From Temnothorax longispinosus (lineage: Eukaryota > Arthropoda > Insecta > Hymenoptera > Formicidae), in contig NC_092364.1 of the NCBI RefSeq assembly GCF_030848805.1, positions 9,836,874-9,900,873 on the forward strand: DNA of 64,000 nucleotides. The letters run 5' to 3'. The first letter of the stretch is position 1, and every line of letters begins with the position of its first letter. The translations under genes were made by a program, and so were the position numbers. The notes beneath the pieces are model-generated. The model was not told the origin of the DNA. It saw only the letters and a program-made list of their open reading frames with translations, and ran no database searches. Below are positions 54,043 through 64,000 of the stretch, piece after piece.

Positions 54043-54172
54043 TTACGACGCGATTCGAGCCGCAATTACCCGGCAGCCGCCCAGTCGCTCACATCTTATC
54101 TTCCAAATACATATTTGTTTGTTAGTTAATCCGTGGTCTGTTTATTAAAATCTCAGTTCCGATATATAATAA
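54043..54172 (+). repeat. 5' LTR of the gypsy element, right piece
   Basis: Continues the LTR with ACGACGCGATTCGAGCC and CAAATACATATTTGTTTG, as in the uninterrupted 3' LTR. Its end at about 54172 is less certain, because the last bases differ. Confidence 0.85.
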
Positions 54173-54473
54173 TTCTGACGACAAGTAATTCGAACTCAGA
54201 TCGAAAAAAAAGAAAGCAATGAAAGTAGACTTGCAGCAGTATGAAGTATGAAAATCTCTCTTTCTTTCTCACTCTCTTTTAAAGAAGAAAAAAAGAAAAC
54301 ACGTAGCTCCCGAGCCGCAGGAAATCAAAATAATAAATATTCACATTGCAAATATTCAAATCGCTTTTTCTCGAAGACGCTTGAGAAGCGCGTCCTACGG
54401 CTTGGTCCATAAGAGTTTCTTTTTAAGCACTGCAAGTACGTAAAATTTTAACCAAATCGGGGATATAAACGTC
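54173..54473. other. Remains of the gypsy leader and gag, no ORF
   Basis: Only about 300 bases separate the LTR from the zinc knuckle; the primer site is not clearly recognisable and most of gag is deleted. Confidence 0.5.
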
Positions 54474-57400
54474 GTGACCTCCCCTTGTAAGTCTTGCAAT
54501 ACGTGTACAAAAAAAGGGCACTTGGCAACAGCATGTCAACAGAAGAAGCAGCGGGGCAACCTTCAACATCTCGATAGAGAGGCTGATGGCGGCGAGGAAG
54601 AGAGGGAGACCTACGATTTCTTCACTCTGGAGGCAGATAGCGACGCGAGAACCACAGGGGTCGGGATCGTAAATATAAATCGTAATAACGAAGCGAAACC
54701 AATGTCAATAAATGTCAAGGTAAACGGAATCAAAGTAAATATGGAAGTTGACAAGAACACTTATATGTCGGTAATTTCGCGAGAAACTAAAGATCGATTG
54801 TTCCCCGCGATAAAGATTAATAAGACAAACAAGAAGTTAAACACGTACGGTAAGATTCCACTCAAACAAGATGGATTTCTAGACAACTTGCAAGTAGAAA
54901 TTAAGGGAATTAAAGCAACGTTAAGTATGGTAGTAATGACAAGGCCCGAACCGACGTTAATAGGTCGTCAATGGTTATGTGCATTCGGAATGTGGCCTTT
55001 AAAATTAGAGAAAGAGTTAGTAAATAATCAAAGCAATTGTAATAAGACAATTGATTTCGTCGGCGTTATAAAAGATATTAAAAATCCGCGGTTGTTTGGT
55101 CCAGGTCCAGGGGTATATAATAAAGGCGTGCTCAAAATGGAAAAAGTAGAGAATGAAATAGATAGTAGAATTACCGATCGGTTGGTAAAACTAGAACACC
55201 TCGATAAGATTGACGTCAGTGAGTGGTCAACGCCGATCGTACCGGTGATAAAGAAGAATGACTCAATTAGAATCTGTAGTAATTTTAAACTCACAATAAA
55301 CCCGTGTTTAGTAATCGATCGTCATCCGCTGAGCGGCGGTACAAAGTTCTCTGAAATTGATTTGGAGCACGCATATATGCAGATTCCGGTAGAGGAAAGT
55401 TTGAGAAATTATTTAACTATTGTTACGCATAAGGGGTTATACAGATATACCATAATGACTGAGGAAATAGCCTCAGGATCGGGAGATTTTCAACGGAAAA
55501 TCGAGCAATGCCTTGCCGGAATTGATAACGTTATTCTGTACCTTGATAATATTTTTTGTACCGGCAAAAATGGCGACGAACACTTGCAAACGCTTCGTAT
55601 GGCCTTCAAACGGCTTGAAGATAGTGGGCTAAGAGTAAATATAAACAAATGTAATTTTTGTAAGGAACGCTTAGACGTTCTCGGGTTTATTATCGATAAA
55701 GAGAGATTTTACACAAATCTCTCACGAAGGTAAAACTATTGTTGACACCTCGAGGCCCAAAGACACGAAGCAATTGCAATCGTTCATAGGCCTAGTAACG
55801 TACTATACAAGATTTTTACCCGATAGAGCCAATAAATTGAAACCGCTATACGAGAGTATGAAAGAAAATAAATTTATTTGGTCAAAAAAAATGCGACGTC
55901 GCGTTTGAATGGATAAAAACAGAGTTGACATCAACTTGGCTCATTATGATAGGAATGAAGAAAATTTGTTAGCTTGCGATGCATCGTCCTACGGCCTGTC
56001 TGCGATATTGTCTCATAAATACTCGGACGGGTTGGAGGAACCAATAGCTTACGCGTCCAAAATAATACCAGCAAAAGAGCTGCATCAAGCACCAATTGAT
56101 AAAAAAGCCAGTACGATCATATTCGGATTTATAAAGTTTTATAATTACATTTACGGCAAAGAGATTATTCTAAGGACGGACCACAAGCCTTTGATTTATA
56201 TCTTTGGTCCAAAACAAGAGATTCCGTTAATGATAACTAGCAGATTACAAAGATGGTCGTATTTCCTGTCGAGATTTGCATACAGAATCGAATACATTAG
56301 GTCCGGACAAAACGGTAACTGCGATGCACTATCCAGGCTCCCTATCAACGACTCGATGACAGTTTTTGAGAGCAAGTACACCGCAGTGAATTATGTAAGC
56401 GAGGTACTGCAATCATTAAATACGATAGAAATTGCTAAAGAAACAAAATGCGATAAAATACTGAGTAAAATTATAAAGTATGTGAATGATGAGTGGTCGA
56501 ATGTGAATGAGCTAAGTGAGTATGAACAAAAGTGTCATGCAAAAAGGGATAAATTAACAGTGGAAAAAGGGTGTCTTCTCTGGGGATACAGAATTGTCAT
56601 CCCAGAAGAAGTGAAGGAAATAGTGCTGCGAGAATTACACGCGTCACACTTTGGGATTGTTAAGATGAAGACGATAGCAAAGTCATATATGTAGTGGCCG
56701 AATATTGACAAAAAAATTGAACAGATAGCGGCGACGTGTATGGCGTGTGCGCCAGAACGAAAAAAAACCCCAAATGTACCACTAACACCTTGGCCTTGGC
56801 CCGATAAGTTTTGGTCCAGAATCCATTCCGATTTTTTAGGTCCTTTTTTTGGTCATATGTTTATGATTGTAATCGATGCTCACGCTAAATGGCTGGAAGT
56901 AATCGATATGCGCAAATGCACTCAGACGTCCAAAGTAATCAAAGAATTTAGAAAATTATTTGCACGGTTCGGTCTGCAACGGCACTTGGTTACCGAAAAC
57001 GGTACCCAGTACACAAGCTTAGAGTTTAAAGAATTTCTTAAAAGCAGCGGAGTCAAACATAGCTTTTCCACGCCGCATCACCCCGCGACGAACGGTGCAG
57101 CCGAAAACTTTGTGGAAACGTTCAAAGACAAAGTAACTTAAATAGTGAAGAGCGGTAAAAATCTTGGGTATGCGATAGATTTGTTTGTATTCGATTACCG
57201 AGCGACTGAGCATTGCACGACGGGTCGAAGTCCAGCATATAAGCACGAACTTAGAACTCGATTCGATTTACTTAAACCTGACACGAGCGATATGGTAAAC
57301 ACGAAGCAAATCACACAGATAGCAGGCAGAAAAGGCAATCGTAATGTTAATTTGAATGTAGGTGATGTCGTCCTTGTAGACGATTTTAGCGTACGCAGTG

Positions 57401-57585
57401 AGAAAAAAATTAAAGGCAAAATCATAAAGAAATTATCGCCTGTGACATTTCAGGTGGAGATTGCGTCCGGTAAAATTTGGAAACGTCACGTAGATCAGAT
57501 TATACGATTTGACGAGGCGAGCAACACACGAAAAAATGAGTGGGATACCGTAGGGGAAAATGTTAGAAGTCCGGAAAAAATATAA
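54474..57585 (+). pseudogene. pol: Gypsy (K02A2.6-like) pol with end of gag
   Basis: It starts with a gag zinc knuckle CNTCTKKGHLATAC, then a protease-like segment in which the active site is changed (NMEVDKNTYMSVIS instead of D-T/S-G). Reverse transcriptase: LEHLDKIDVSEWSTPIVPVI, KFSEIDLEHAYMQIPVEE and YLDNIFCTG, where the second Asp of the usual D-D is Asn. Frameshifts at about 55720 and 55895, then RNase H (LLACDASSYGLSAILSHKYS, LRTDHKPLIYIFG, NCDALSRLP). Integrase: zinc-finger region ELHASHFGIVKMK ... CMACAPERKK, core DFLGPFFGHMFMIVIDAHAK, HLVTENGTQYTS and NGAAENFVETFK, with stops at 56692-56694 and 57139-57141. The C-terminal tail is DVVLVDDFSVRSEKKIKGKI. Typical invertebrate K02A2.6-like gypsy order. 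Confidence 0.92.
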
Positions 57586-57635
57586 TTTGACGTTCAGAAA
57601 GACTTAAGTAGAGACAGACGAAAAGGGGAGGAAAT

Positions 57636-57867
57636 TGTAATGAGATGCTCGGCAATAATTATGTATGCCCTATAGCCACACAGTGTGCGTGTGACTACTC
57701 CGAATTGCTCCGAACTGCCCCGAATCTTGTTGATTTCCTTACGACGCGACTTGAACCGCAGTTACCCGGCAGCCGCCCAGTCGCTCACATCTTATCTTCC
57801 AAATACATATTTGTTTGTTAGTTAATCCGTGGTCTGTTTATTAAAACCTCAGTCCCGATATATAACA
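57636..57867 (+). repeat. 3' LTR of the gypsy element
   Basis: 232 bases, preceded by the polypurine tract AAAAGGGGAGGAAAT (57621-57635). At the Harbinger target it reads ATTTCCTTACGACG, with a single TTA. Confidence 0.92.
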
Positions 57868-57974
57868 TAAAACATATAACATAAACCACGCAAAAGCAAT
57901 TGGCTGATACTTTAACAAAACCACTCGCAAGAGATAAGTTTCAAGGTTTTCGAATCTGTTTTGGAATACATTAA
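57868..57974 (+). pseudogene. pol: Last codons of copia-1 pol
   Basis: After the gypsy element, the copia frame resumes with KHIT (one stop in between) and then TTQKQLADTLTKPLARDKFQ, ending FRICFGIH and TAA at 57972-57974. LADTLTKPL is the classic copia C-terminal motif. Confidence 0.92.
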
Positions 57975-57987
57975 TCTTTCATATATT

Positions 57988-58003
57988 AAAAGGCGAGAAA
58001 GAG
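57988..58003 (+). other. Polypurine tract of copia-1
   Basis: AAAAGGCGAGAAAGAG (one C) directly precedes the 3' LTR, the position of the plus-strand primer. Confidence 0.85.
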
Positions 58004-58259
58004 TGTTGAGATATTACGCCTTCTAATATGTAATTTGCGCTACCGAAATGTACCTATTTTCGGTGAGATAGGGAAGTAACAAGAGCTGTTGATCGTTGGT
58101 CAATAATCGATCAGCGCGCGACATCGTGTGTCAACTCTAAAGACTATCTTACTTTAGTCCTCGCTACTGTTTCCGTTTCCGCTTTCTCTCACATTTCACG
58201 CACTCACTCACGAGGCTGAGAGCTGTGTTGTTCGACACGTGTAATAAAGTCTTCCGAAA
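58004..58259 (+). repeat. 3' LTR of copia-1, right end truncated
   Basis: Starts TGTTGAGATATTACGCC like 18334 and aligns until TCCGAAA. After 58259 the sequence becomes BEL/Pao gag on the other strand, so the LTR end is lost. Confidence 0.88.
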
Positions 58260-58858
58260 CGTATTCCAGGCAATATCAAAATTCTCCGCGATAACTGTGA
58301 TATTTTTCACGCACTCAAGAGCGCGATCCCGGAGGTATGAAATTAGATAATGCATACGCGAGAAATTAAAGACATCTTTATTATTGATAATAAGGGACGT
58401 AAACCGATTGCGAAAGCTCTACCATTCTTCGTACTTTCCGTTAAACGGAGGAAGTTTTATCGACGGAAGATGTGACAAAGAAAACGCGGACGACGGAACT
58501 GCGGGTGACTGCGGTCCGAAACTAAGATTTGATTTATTCGGACTTACATACGGTTCCAGTTCCTCCAGACACTTGTTCATATAATCGGATGCGATCCGAT
58601 ACTTCTCCTCGTAGGCGTCGTACTGTTAATCCTTGAAGGAGTCGTGAGTCGTTCGCTCAGCAACGGGAATCGCAGAAGGGCGAAGTGTCCACCTTCGATG
58701 GTTGCCCAGACGTCCTTCAAGTCACTGACTCGACTGCGAATTTTCGCCACAGTCAGGTTATTTTTTCCAATTTTCTTGAAGTTCTCCTGCGCGCGGTCGA
58801 CCTTTCGCAGTCGCTGGAACTGCCTTTCTAGCAGTTGTTCACTCATTGTGCTTGACAA
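58260..58858 (-). pseudogene. gag: BEL/Pao gag start (truncated)
   Basis: On the - strand from the ATG at 58846-58858: MSEQLLERQFQRLRKVDRAQ and KNNLTVAKIRSRVSDLKDVW, then after a frame change EEKYRIASDYMNKCLEELEP and IKLPPFNGKYEEWQSFRNRF, followed by FSRMHYLISYLRDRALE. The combination of an N-terminal coiled coil and the motif L-P-x-F-x-G-x-x-x-x-W is the typical BEL/Pao gag start. The sequence stops at the copia-1 LTR at 58259/58260; a stop lies at about 58577. Confidence 0.8.
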
Positions 58859-58879
58859 TGTGTTTGTCTAAAACTCTCC

Positions 58880-60225
58880 TCGTAACGAGAATTGCCCCAA
58901 TCCGGCTCGAAGATGTTTTGTGCTCGGCCGAGGTGACTTCGGGACACGAATTGAATCCCGGGATCACCCTGACAAAGACGCGGGGCAAGGGCCGAGAAAG
59001 AAGTTAGCGAGGAGTGGAGTTTAGATGACGCACGGCTTTTGTTTTGATTTACAAGCACAATTTCTTTCACACGTTTTACAAAATGTTCTCGCACTCGCGC
59101 AACCGAGCGAGCTAAGCATTCGCGGTAAATGTCGGAACAGAAATCTTGCGTCGCTCGTACTCTCTGCGATGGCTCGCGAAACGGAAATCTTGAAGAGCGA
59201 TTGAGTACCGCCCTCGCGATCGGAAATCTTTAACGCGACCGACGGATATCTTGCTCGCGAGGCAGATAAGCAACCGCGAACACGATGACGTGCGAGATAC
59301 TCAGGCGCACTTATGGTCACTCGGAAACGCAATGGCGGGCACGAGTTTCACACTAATAACAATGAGAAAGTAAATGTGGCGAGACGCGGTAATCTCGTGT
59401 TAACAATGAGAACGGCGCGGCACGATAAGATGCCCGCGAGCGGGGTCGATATCGAGATCGAACTCCCTGCGTAGATTTGTACAAGAATTGCTCGTCTGAG
59501 CGAACGCGCGGTTATCGCAACGCTCGAGAAAAAGGCACTCGCGAAAACCGGGTACGATTCGTGTGACGGTCTCGCCGCCGACACGGTTCTCTCTTGAAGG
59601 ATCACGTTACTGCGGGAATCACGTGATCCGTCTCTTGGCTTCGCTTTACGTCGTCTTACTGGCGACGGAAAAGCTCGTGAAATGAAACGTTTTGCGCGAC
59701 GACCAATCGAGCGGGTGCAGATCGCGACGAAACTTATGCGCACAATGCGACCCTTTTCACGGAGGCTCTATGCGTACCCAACTTCCCGGACTTCGCGCGA
59801 TGATCAATCGACCAGGTGGTACACGCGACGATAACAAAGCTCACTCTTTGCTTCACGTGAACGGAAGAGCGATTTGAGATGTTTCACGCGGCGACCAATC
59901 GACCGGGTGCGGCTTGCGATGAAACAGTACGGACTTCGCGCAATTACTTTCGAGAACACTCCCGAGATGCTAATTGCTACAAATGACCGGCTCGACTTTT
60001 TCCTTAGCGAGGCAGAAACAGAAGAGAGCGCGGATTGATATCGATCATCCTTCGTCCCGGTAGGAGACCCTCGGCGGGGGTCGTTGCCTCGCGAAGGACG
60101 AATCACATCGATCCACGACGTAAGGAGACGAATCACATCGATCCGCGATGTAATGCGTTGCGCGGTGTACGCGAATTAGGAAACGCGTCGCAACAGCGCC
60201 CCATTATACCGACTTTAGCTTAATA
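58880..60225 (-). repeat. Probable LTR of the BEL/Pao element
   Basis: GC-rich sequence directly upstream (on the - strand) of the BEL gag. It holds internal repeats: GGTGCGG/GACCAATCGA(C/G)CGGGTGC at 59699, 59803 and 59893, and ACGAATCACATCGATCC twice at 60099 and 60129. Exact LTR ends and the primer site were not fixed, and no second LTR is in the window. ORFs within are not coding. Confidence 0.45.
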
Positions 60226-61320
60226 CTAAACAGACGTATAAATTGAGATGCGAGAAAAGTGCTCAAAAAATTTTAGCATCGGTTATTGTATAAAAATTTG
60301 CAAAAATGAATTTTGAAATCACAGTTTTTAACATAAGCTTTTATGGCAGAGGGGTTCCTGGAGACAGGAAACGAGATATTAATTATATAAAGTCGGCCTA
60401 CTAGGGATTCAAAAAACGGAGCTCTTATAGCTCTTAATCTAAGCTTTTCAGAAATATCGAGAAAAACAAGGGTTATTGCGTAACATTTTGTGATATTGGC
60501 TATTGAAACAGACCATATCACAATTCACATAGCGTGTTTCGAATAACAAGGGAAATTTAGCAACGTCGCAGCGACTGCACCCGCGCGGAAAGTGTACAGC
60601 CAGTACAGCACCACAGTATGACAGCACCTCAAACTTAAGCACCTAACTTTTACGAGCGCTTACGGAGGAGTACTCGCTCTAAAATTATGTGAAAAGGACT
60701 ACGGTCATATAAGCAGAACAGCGAGAGTTCGCGACGTTATCACATTTTCTCGCATGTATAAGCCGGAGTCAAAGGAGCACTTACACAATATTTTAAATTA
60801 TTCCTCGCTTTGACTAATATGGGTATAATATAAGCTCTAACGTCATCAAAATTCATGAAAATATTTTATGAATACTTAGAATTGATAAATTTAAAAATTA
60901 TCTCTTTATCTCTTAACTGACTAGAGAGTACCTGTAGAACCTCTTTAACACATCGATATTTTATCATTTCGATATCGATTCGAAGCTATTTTGATTCGCC
61001 TATCAAATATAATAACATTGCCATTATATAGAATACAACATAAATAAAATATAATATTATATTGGCAGATATGGATAATATAAAGATTTTATGATTTTAG
61101 CATAATAATTGCGTTACATTAATTTTTTTAGGCTTCCATTTCTATGAAATAGTTACTTTATAACTGTAAAAGTCACAACAAAATTCCTGTTTGTAATTTG
61201 ACAATTGTTTTGAAAATTAAAATATTATACATCAGGTACATTCAGTATACTACATTCGCTCATTTATTAAACAAGATAAATTAAGCAACTAATTTAATAT
61301 TAAAATATTTAAATATTTAA
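60226..61320. other. Spacer without recognisable gene
   Basis: Moderately GC at 60560-60760, then AT-rich. No features recognised. Confidence 0.45.
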
Positions 61321-62390
61321 AACAACCTAGCTTCCGAAGCGCGGATCTAGCTCGCGGCGGGTCAGGGTTTGGAGTAGGCGCGGAGGAAGACACAAGACTC
61401 GGTTAAAATACAACAAAACGAAATAGGGTTTTATTCAGTTAACATAAATACATCGAGGTAATCGCGGAGACGGTACAAAAGATTGCGGGTGCCGTTATGC
61501 TACAGAGATCGCGGAGTAAGCAGATATATACGATAGATCGCGGACGTGATTACGACGGCGGTGATGTACAGAGATCGCGGAGTAAACGGATATATACAGT
61601 AGATCGCGAACGTGATCACGACTCACGACGGCGGTGATGTACAGAGATCGCGGAGTAAACGGATATATACAGTAGTTCGCGGACGTGGTTACGGTGGCGG
61701 TGGTATATAGAGAGATCGTGGATTTTGCGGATCGGCGGGCGCGCGGGCTCGCTGAGGCACGGTGTACGATCACGGTGTGGACGATGCGGTATCGCAAGCT
61801 TGGATAGCGTTGGCGGTAAGCGCGCGCGGTGCTGGAGCGTGATTAGACGCGATATTGAGCGGCTAAGACCCTTAGCAGAGATAGAGAAGTACTCTCTATC
61901 TCTTGGCGCATCGAATCGTGTAGGCGGAAGGCGGCACCGGGTGGCCAAGACCCTTAACGAGTAAGAAAAGAACTCTCTTACCCTGGTTCACTCCGGTGTC
62001 ACAGGTGTGTGGATGGAAGTTTGAGTCAACCGCCTAGATACTTCACTTGGCAGAGGCAGAGAACACTCTCTACCTCCTGGTTGTTCGACTGTGGGATTTC
62101 GGGATCCGTGAGCAGCGGATAATCGGTCGGATCGGTTTGCTGGCTCACGGCGGAATCTAAAACTTAGCAACATTGCTCGGTTTATATACGCCCGCGGTGG
62201 CGTTTCGGCGTGGCGGGAGTATACGCGACGGCAATCGCGCGCGCCGGGATGGAGCGGCAGAGCGTTCGGGAAGTACGGCGCCCCGACGCCGCGATTGCGT
62301 TCGGTGGCTCTCGGCCGTTTTCGGCACCGCTCCGCGCTCCGAGTCGGTTGTCGCGCTAAGTCCGTTTGCGCGAGATGAACAGATAGTACA
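61321..62390 (-). repeat. Ty3/gypsy LTR, tRNA-Lys family, reversed, 5' end truncated
   Basis: Read on the - strand, its end (GAGCTAGATCCGCGCTTCGG and AGGTTGTTTTA at 61318-61380) matches the end of 41169-42415. The middle matches the TATATA-containing promoter region and the GCGGCGTCGGGGCGCC segment (62270-62300). The LTR start TGTAACG is not found, so it is truncated near 62390. It contains an about 68-bp tandem repeat (CAGAGATCGCGGAGTAA at 61502, 61568 and 61641) not seen in the + strand copy. Confidence 0.65.
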
Positions 62391-63740
62391 GTCACTTTAG
62401 GATTTGACCTCGGAAAAAATGTCAGCAAGGTGAATTTTGGCACAGACCTTCGTTTTTGCATAAGATTGAAGGGGGAAAAAAGTTTACCATTATACAGTGG
62501 CCGCTAAGAAAAATAATTAAACAAATAGGGCTCAAATTCCGTTTTCTTACAAATATCTCGTTAAATATCGATTTTACAAAGAAAATACAAGAGTAAAAAA
62601 TTAAAGAGTGGACAATTTTGCACAAAAAATGTTCTATAAGTTTTTTTTGTACGAGCAATACTTTTTACGTAATAAATTATGCAAGATGTACGCGGCGCGG
62701 TGAATGTACGGAGCGCGCCAACAGACGTCAAGTGAATTTAAAGCGTCGCACGCGCGCACAAAAAATATCATAACTTTTGAACGAATCATCGTACAGAAAT
62801 GAGCAAAGAATCGTTGAAAAGCTGAAACCTTCAGCTTTTTAATGCAATTTGTTTCGTTATTCTACGGCAATTTTTGAAAATTCTACGATGGATTAAACAA
62901 ATTGTTACATGCAGTTTTTGCCTTTTTTTATAAAATCAGTCACAAGTAGGTTCCAAATTGTAAAAAAAAAAAAAACGCCTGCAGGATATTACAGTATATA
63001 CTTCATACTTTGATCCTACCAGAGGAAAAAAATTACAAAAATTTTTTTCTTTAAAATCAAGTTATTGACATTTTCAGTAATCTTCAAATTTCTTTATAAA
63101 ATGTTAAAATTAAAATCGTCATAACTTTGCGAAAAATTGCGCTAGAAACGTCTTTGAAAAAGCGATTGAAAGCTTGGAATGTCTACTTTTAGGTCTCATA
63201 TCGCTATATTTCGTCATTTTTTGATTTTTTTATTTATTTACGTAAATGTGTAAATTATCGCGAAAAACCTTGAACTGATTCTGATCATCGTTGACATAAT
63301 GTATCAGAAGTATGAATAAACGAATATATACTTACTTATAGTAGGTTTGTGTAAAGATTACAAGTAGAGGAAAGGGGAGAGAGCGCTTGGGGCCAAGGGT
63401 AATATTTAATCATAATAAAAAAAAATTGTACTATATATAATATACTTTAATATAATATGGAGACGGAGAAGAACTGAGGTCAAAAGAGAATTAAAATTAG
63501 AGTAGTTACAAAATTACATTGTCAGTCAAATAAAAGTCAAAATTAAAGTGGCTATAAAATTACATTGACAGTCAAATATAAACACAAAATAATATATAAT
63601 AAATAAGTAAAATTAGTTTATCTGTCAACGTAAAATAAAAATATAATATAATATGTAAAACATGATAAAAAAATTGAAATATAAAATACAAATTGAAGCT
63701 AATTGAGTTTTATATTTTATTGTTGATTAAAAGTATAAAT
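62391..63740. other. AT-rich sequence without recognisable gene
   Basis: Small ORFs only. A unit of about 56 bases with AAAATTACATTG(T/A)CAGTCAAATA occurs twice near 63490-63590. Confidence 0.45.
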
Positions 63741-64000
63741 TTATATATCTTCCAGTTTTTGCAGTTCTTCATCTTGCTCTTCTATCTCTGGAACCATTAT
63801 GTTTGTACAATTTTGTATTTGGCAATGTCCGCAAACAGAAGTGCAGAATAATCCTGATTTTTTGCAAGTACATCCTTTTTCGCAACCCATTTTGCAATTA
63901 CAGAAAATTATATTTAATAAAGTTTCCGGTGCAGGTGGCTTACGCATTTTTAACGGCTCGAGCGTTTCTTTCATTTTCCAGCCCCAGTTTTCAGCTGGAA
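63741..64000 (-). CDS. C-terminal part of a cysteine-rich (CXC-like) element protein, continues beyond the window
   Basis: The - strand frame is open from the window edge to a stop at 63741-63743. It reads NWGWKMKETLEPL, then KPPAPETLLNIIFCNCKMGC and CTCKKSGLFCTSVCGHCQIQ. The spacing C-x-C-x3-C-x3-C-x-C-x6-C-x3-C-x2-C resembles Tesmin/TSO1-like CXC cysteine clusters, which I recall at the C-terminus of a family of uncharacterised transposon-associated proteins with the preceding PPAP motif. These seem related to the unclassified gene at 19685-24310, whose copy lacks the cysteine cluster. Partial at its 5' end; whether the gene is intact cannot be seen. Confidence 0.55.
   Translation of the reverse strand, partial: PAENWGWKMKETLEPLKMRKPPAPETLLNIIFCNCKMGCEKGCTCKKSGLFCTSVCGHCQIQNCTNIMVPEIEEQDEELQKLEDI

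Larger units (their letters stand above)
50269..57867 (+). mobile_element. Ty3/gypsy element (K02A2.6-like) with Harbinger inside its 5' LTR
   Basis: Starts TGTAATG and ends TATAACA, flanked by TAAAA (50264-50268 and 57868-57872). The 5' LTR is split by the Harbinger element; the 3' LTR (57636-57867) is uninterrupted and serves as an empty-site control. Gag is largely missing between the LTR and 54474. Inserted in the RNase H end of copia-1; without it, the copia frame reads through. Confidence 0.9.
18334..58259 (+). mobile_element. Copia-1: one Ty1/copia element expanded to about 40 kb by nested insertions
   Basis: The two LTR copies at 18334-18606 and 58004-58259 share nearly all their sequence (both start TGTTGAGATATTACGCC and contain ATCGATCAGCGCGCGACATC). 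Between them, in the correct order and strand, lie the copia primer site, the gag start, and pieces of integrase, reverse transcriptase, RNase H and the C-terminus. Each break coincides with a definable inserted element, and at 50268/57868 the reading frame resumes across the insertion. The gag remainder and protease between 18810 and 40025 were not found and are probably deleted. A 5' target duplication cannot be verified because the 3' LTR lacks its last bases. Confidence 0.8.

Noticed and set aside
59021..60136. Several - strand ORFs rich in Arg and Ser
   Set aside because: They lie within the GC-rich LTR-like block upstream of BEL gag and show no conserved motif.

Overview
The window reads as a repeat-rich accessory region of an animal nuclear genome, most likely an insect and plausibly an ant. 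This is an inference from the families present (Maverick/adintovirus-like genes, copia, Ty3/gypsy, BEL/Pao, PIF/Harbinger with a MADF partner, mariner, APE-type LINEs), the AT-rich short introns and the AT-rich spacers. I see no intact host gene. Almost everything is a mobile element or the decayed remains of one, often nested several levels deep.

Positions 1-9121 hold a decayed Maverick/Polinton- or adintovirus-like endogenous element. All its recognisable genes lie on the + strand: a basic core-like protein (315-782), a frameshifted capsid gene of the F54H12.2-like family (2728-4074), a conserved ORF of unknown biochemistry (4262-4756), an acidic ORF (4699-5244), an adenain-like cysteine protease (5129-5641) and a broken protein-primed-type DNA polymerase B (7258-9121). 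A 0.5 kb block of repeated CCAAT and CACGTG motifs lies between protease and polymerase. The polymerase seems to carry a small AT-rich intron and holds a solo LTR with a perfect 5-bp target duplication. No integrase or packaging ATPase was recognised.

Positions 10608-15405 are a Ty3/gypsy element with a tRNA-Pro-type primer site, gag and pol in overlapping frames, several stop codons, and no recognisable 3' LTR. Positions 16979-17837 are a relic of a multi-exon gene of unknown family.

Positions 18334-58259 can be read as one copia element stretched to about 40 kb by later insertions. Its 5' LTR and gag start are at 18334-18810, the integrase is near 40025-41047, the reverse transcriptase at 44261-45037, RNase H at 49547-50268, the last 36 codons at 57868-57974, and the 3' LTR at 58004-58259. 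Nested inside are: a TTAA-flanked 8.5 kb element with 450-bp inverted ends, an unclassified gene, a LINE and a 153-bp in-frame tandem array; a long AT-flanked inverted-repeat element holding a second, nearly complete copia (28547-34947) and a TTAA MITE; an inverted-repeat element with a gypsy LTR+gag insertion and a duplicated junction (41048-44260); a LINE with an inverted minisatellite in its 5' part (45038-49533); and a gypsy element (50269-57867) whose 5' LTR took in a PIF/Harbinger transposon (50370-54042), which in turn took in a mariner remnant (50686-51065). Clean target duplications, and in three cases reading frames that resume across the insertion, support this order of events.

Positions 58260-64000 hold a BEL/Pao gag start and LTR-like sequence on the - strand, a reversed gypsy LTR (61321-62390) of the same family as 41169-42415, AT-rich sequence without genes, and the C-terminal end of a cysteine-rich (CXC-like) protein running off the right edge on the - strand. 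The most interesting points are the interleaved antisense genes of the Harbinger element, the intron-bearing viral polymerase relic, the 153-bp open tandem array, and the 40-kb nested copia.
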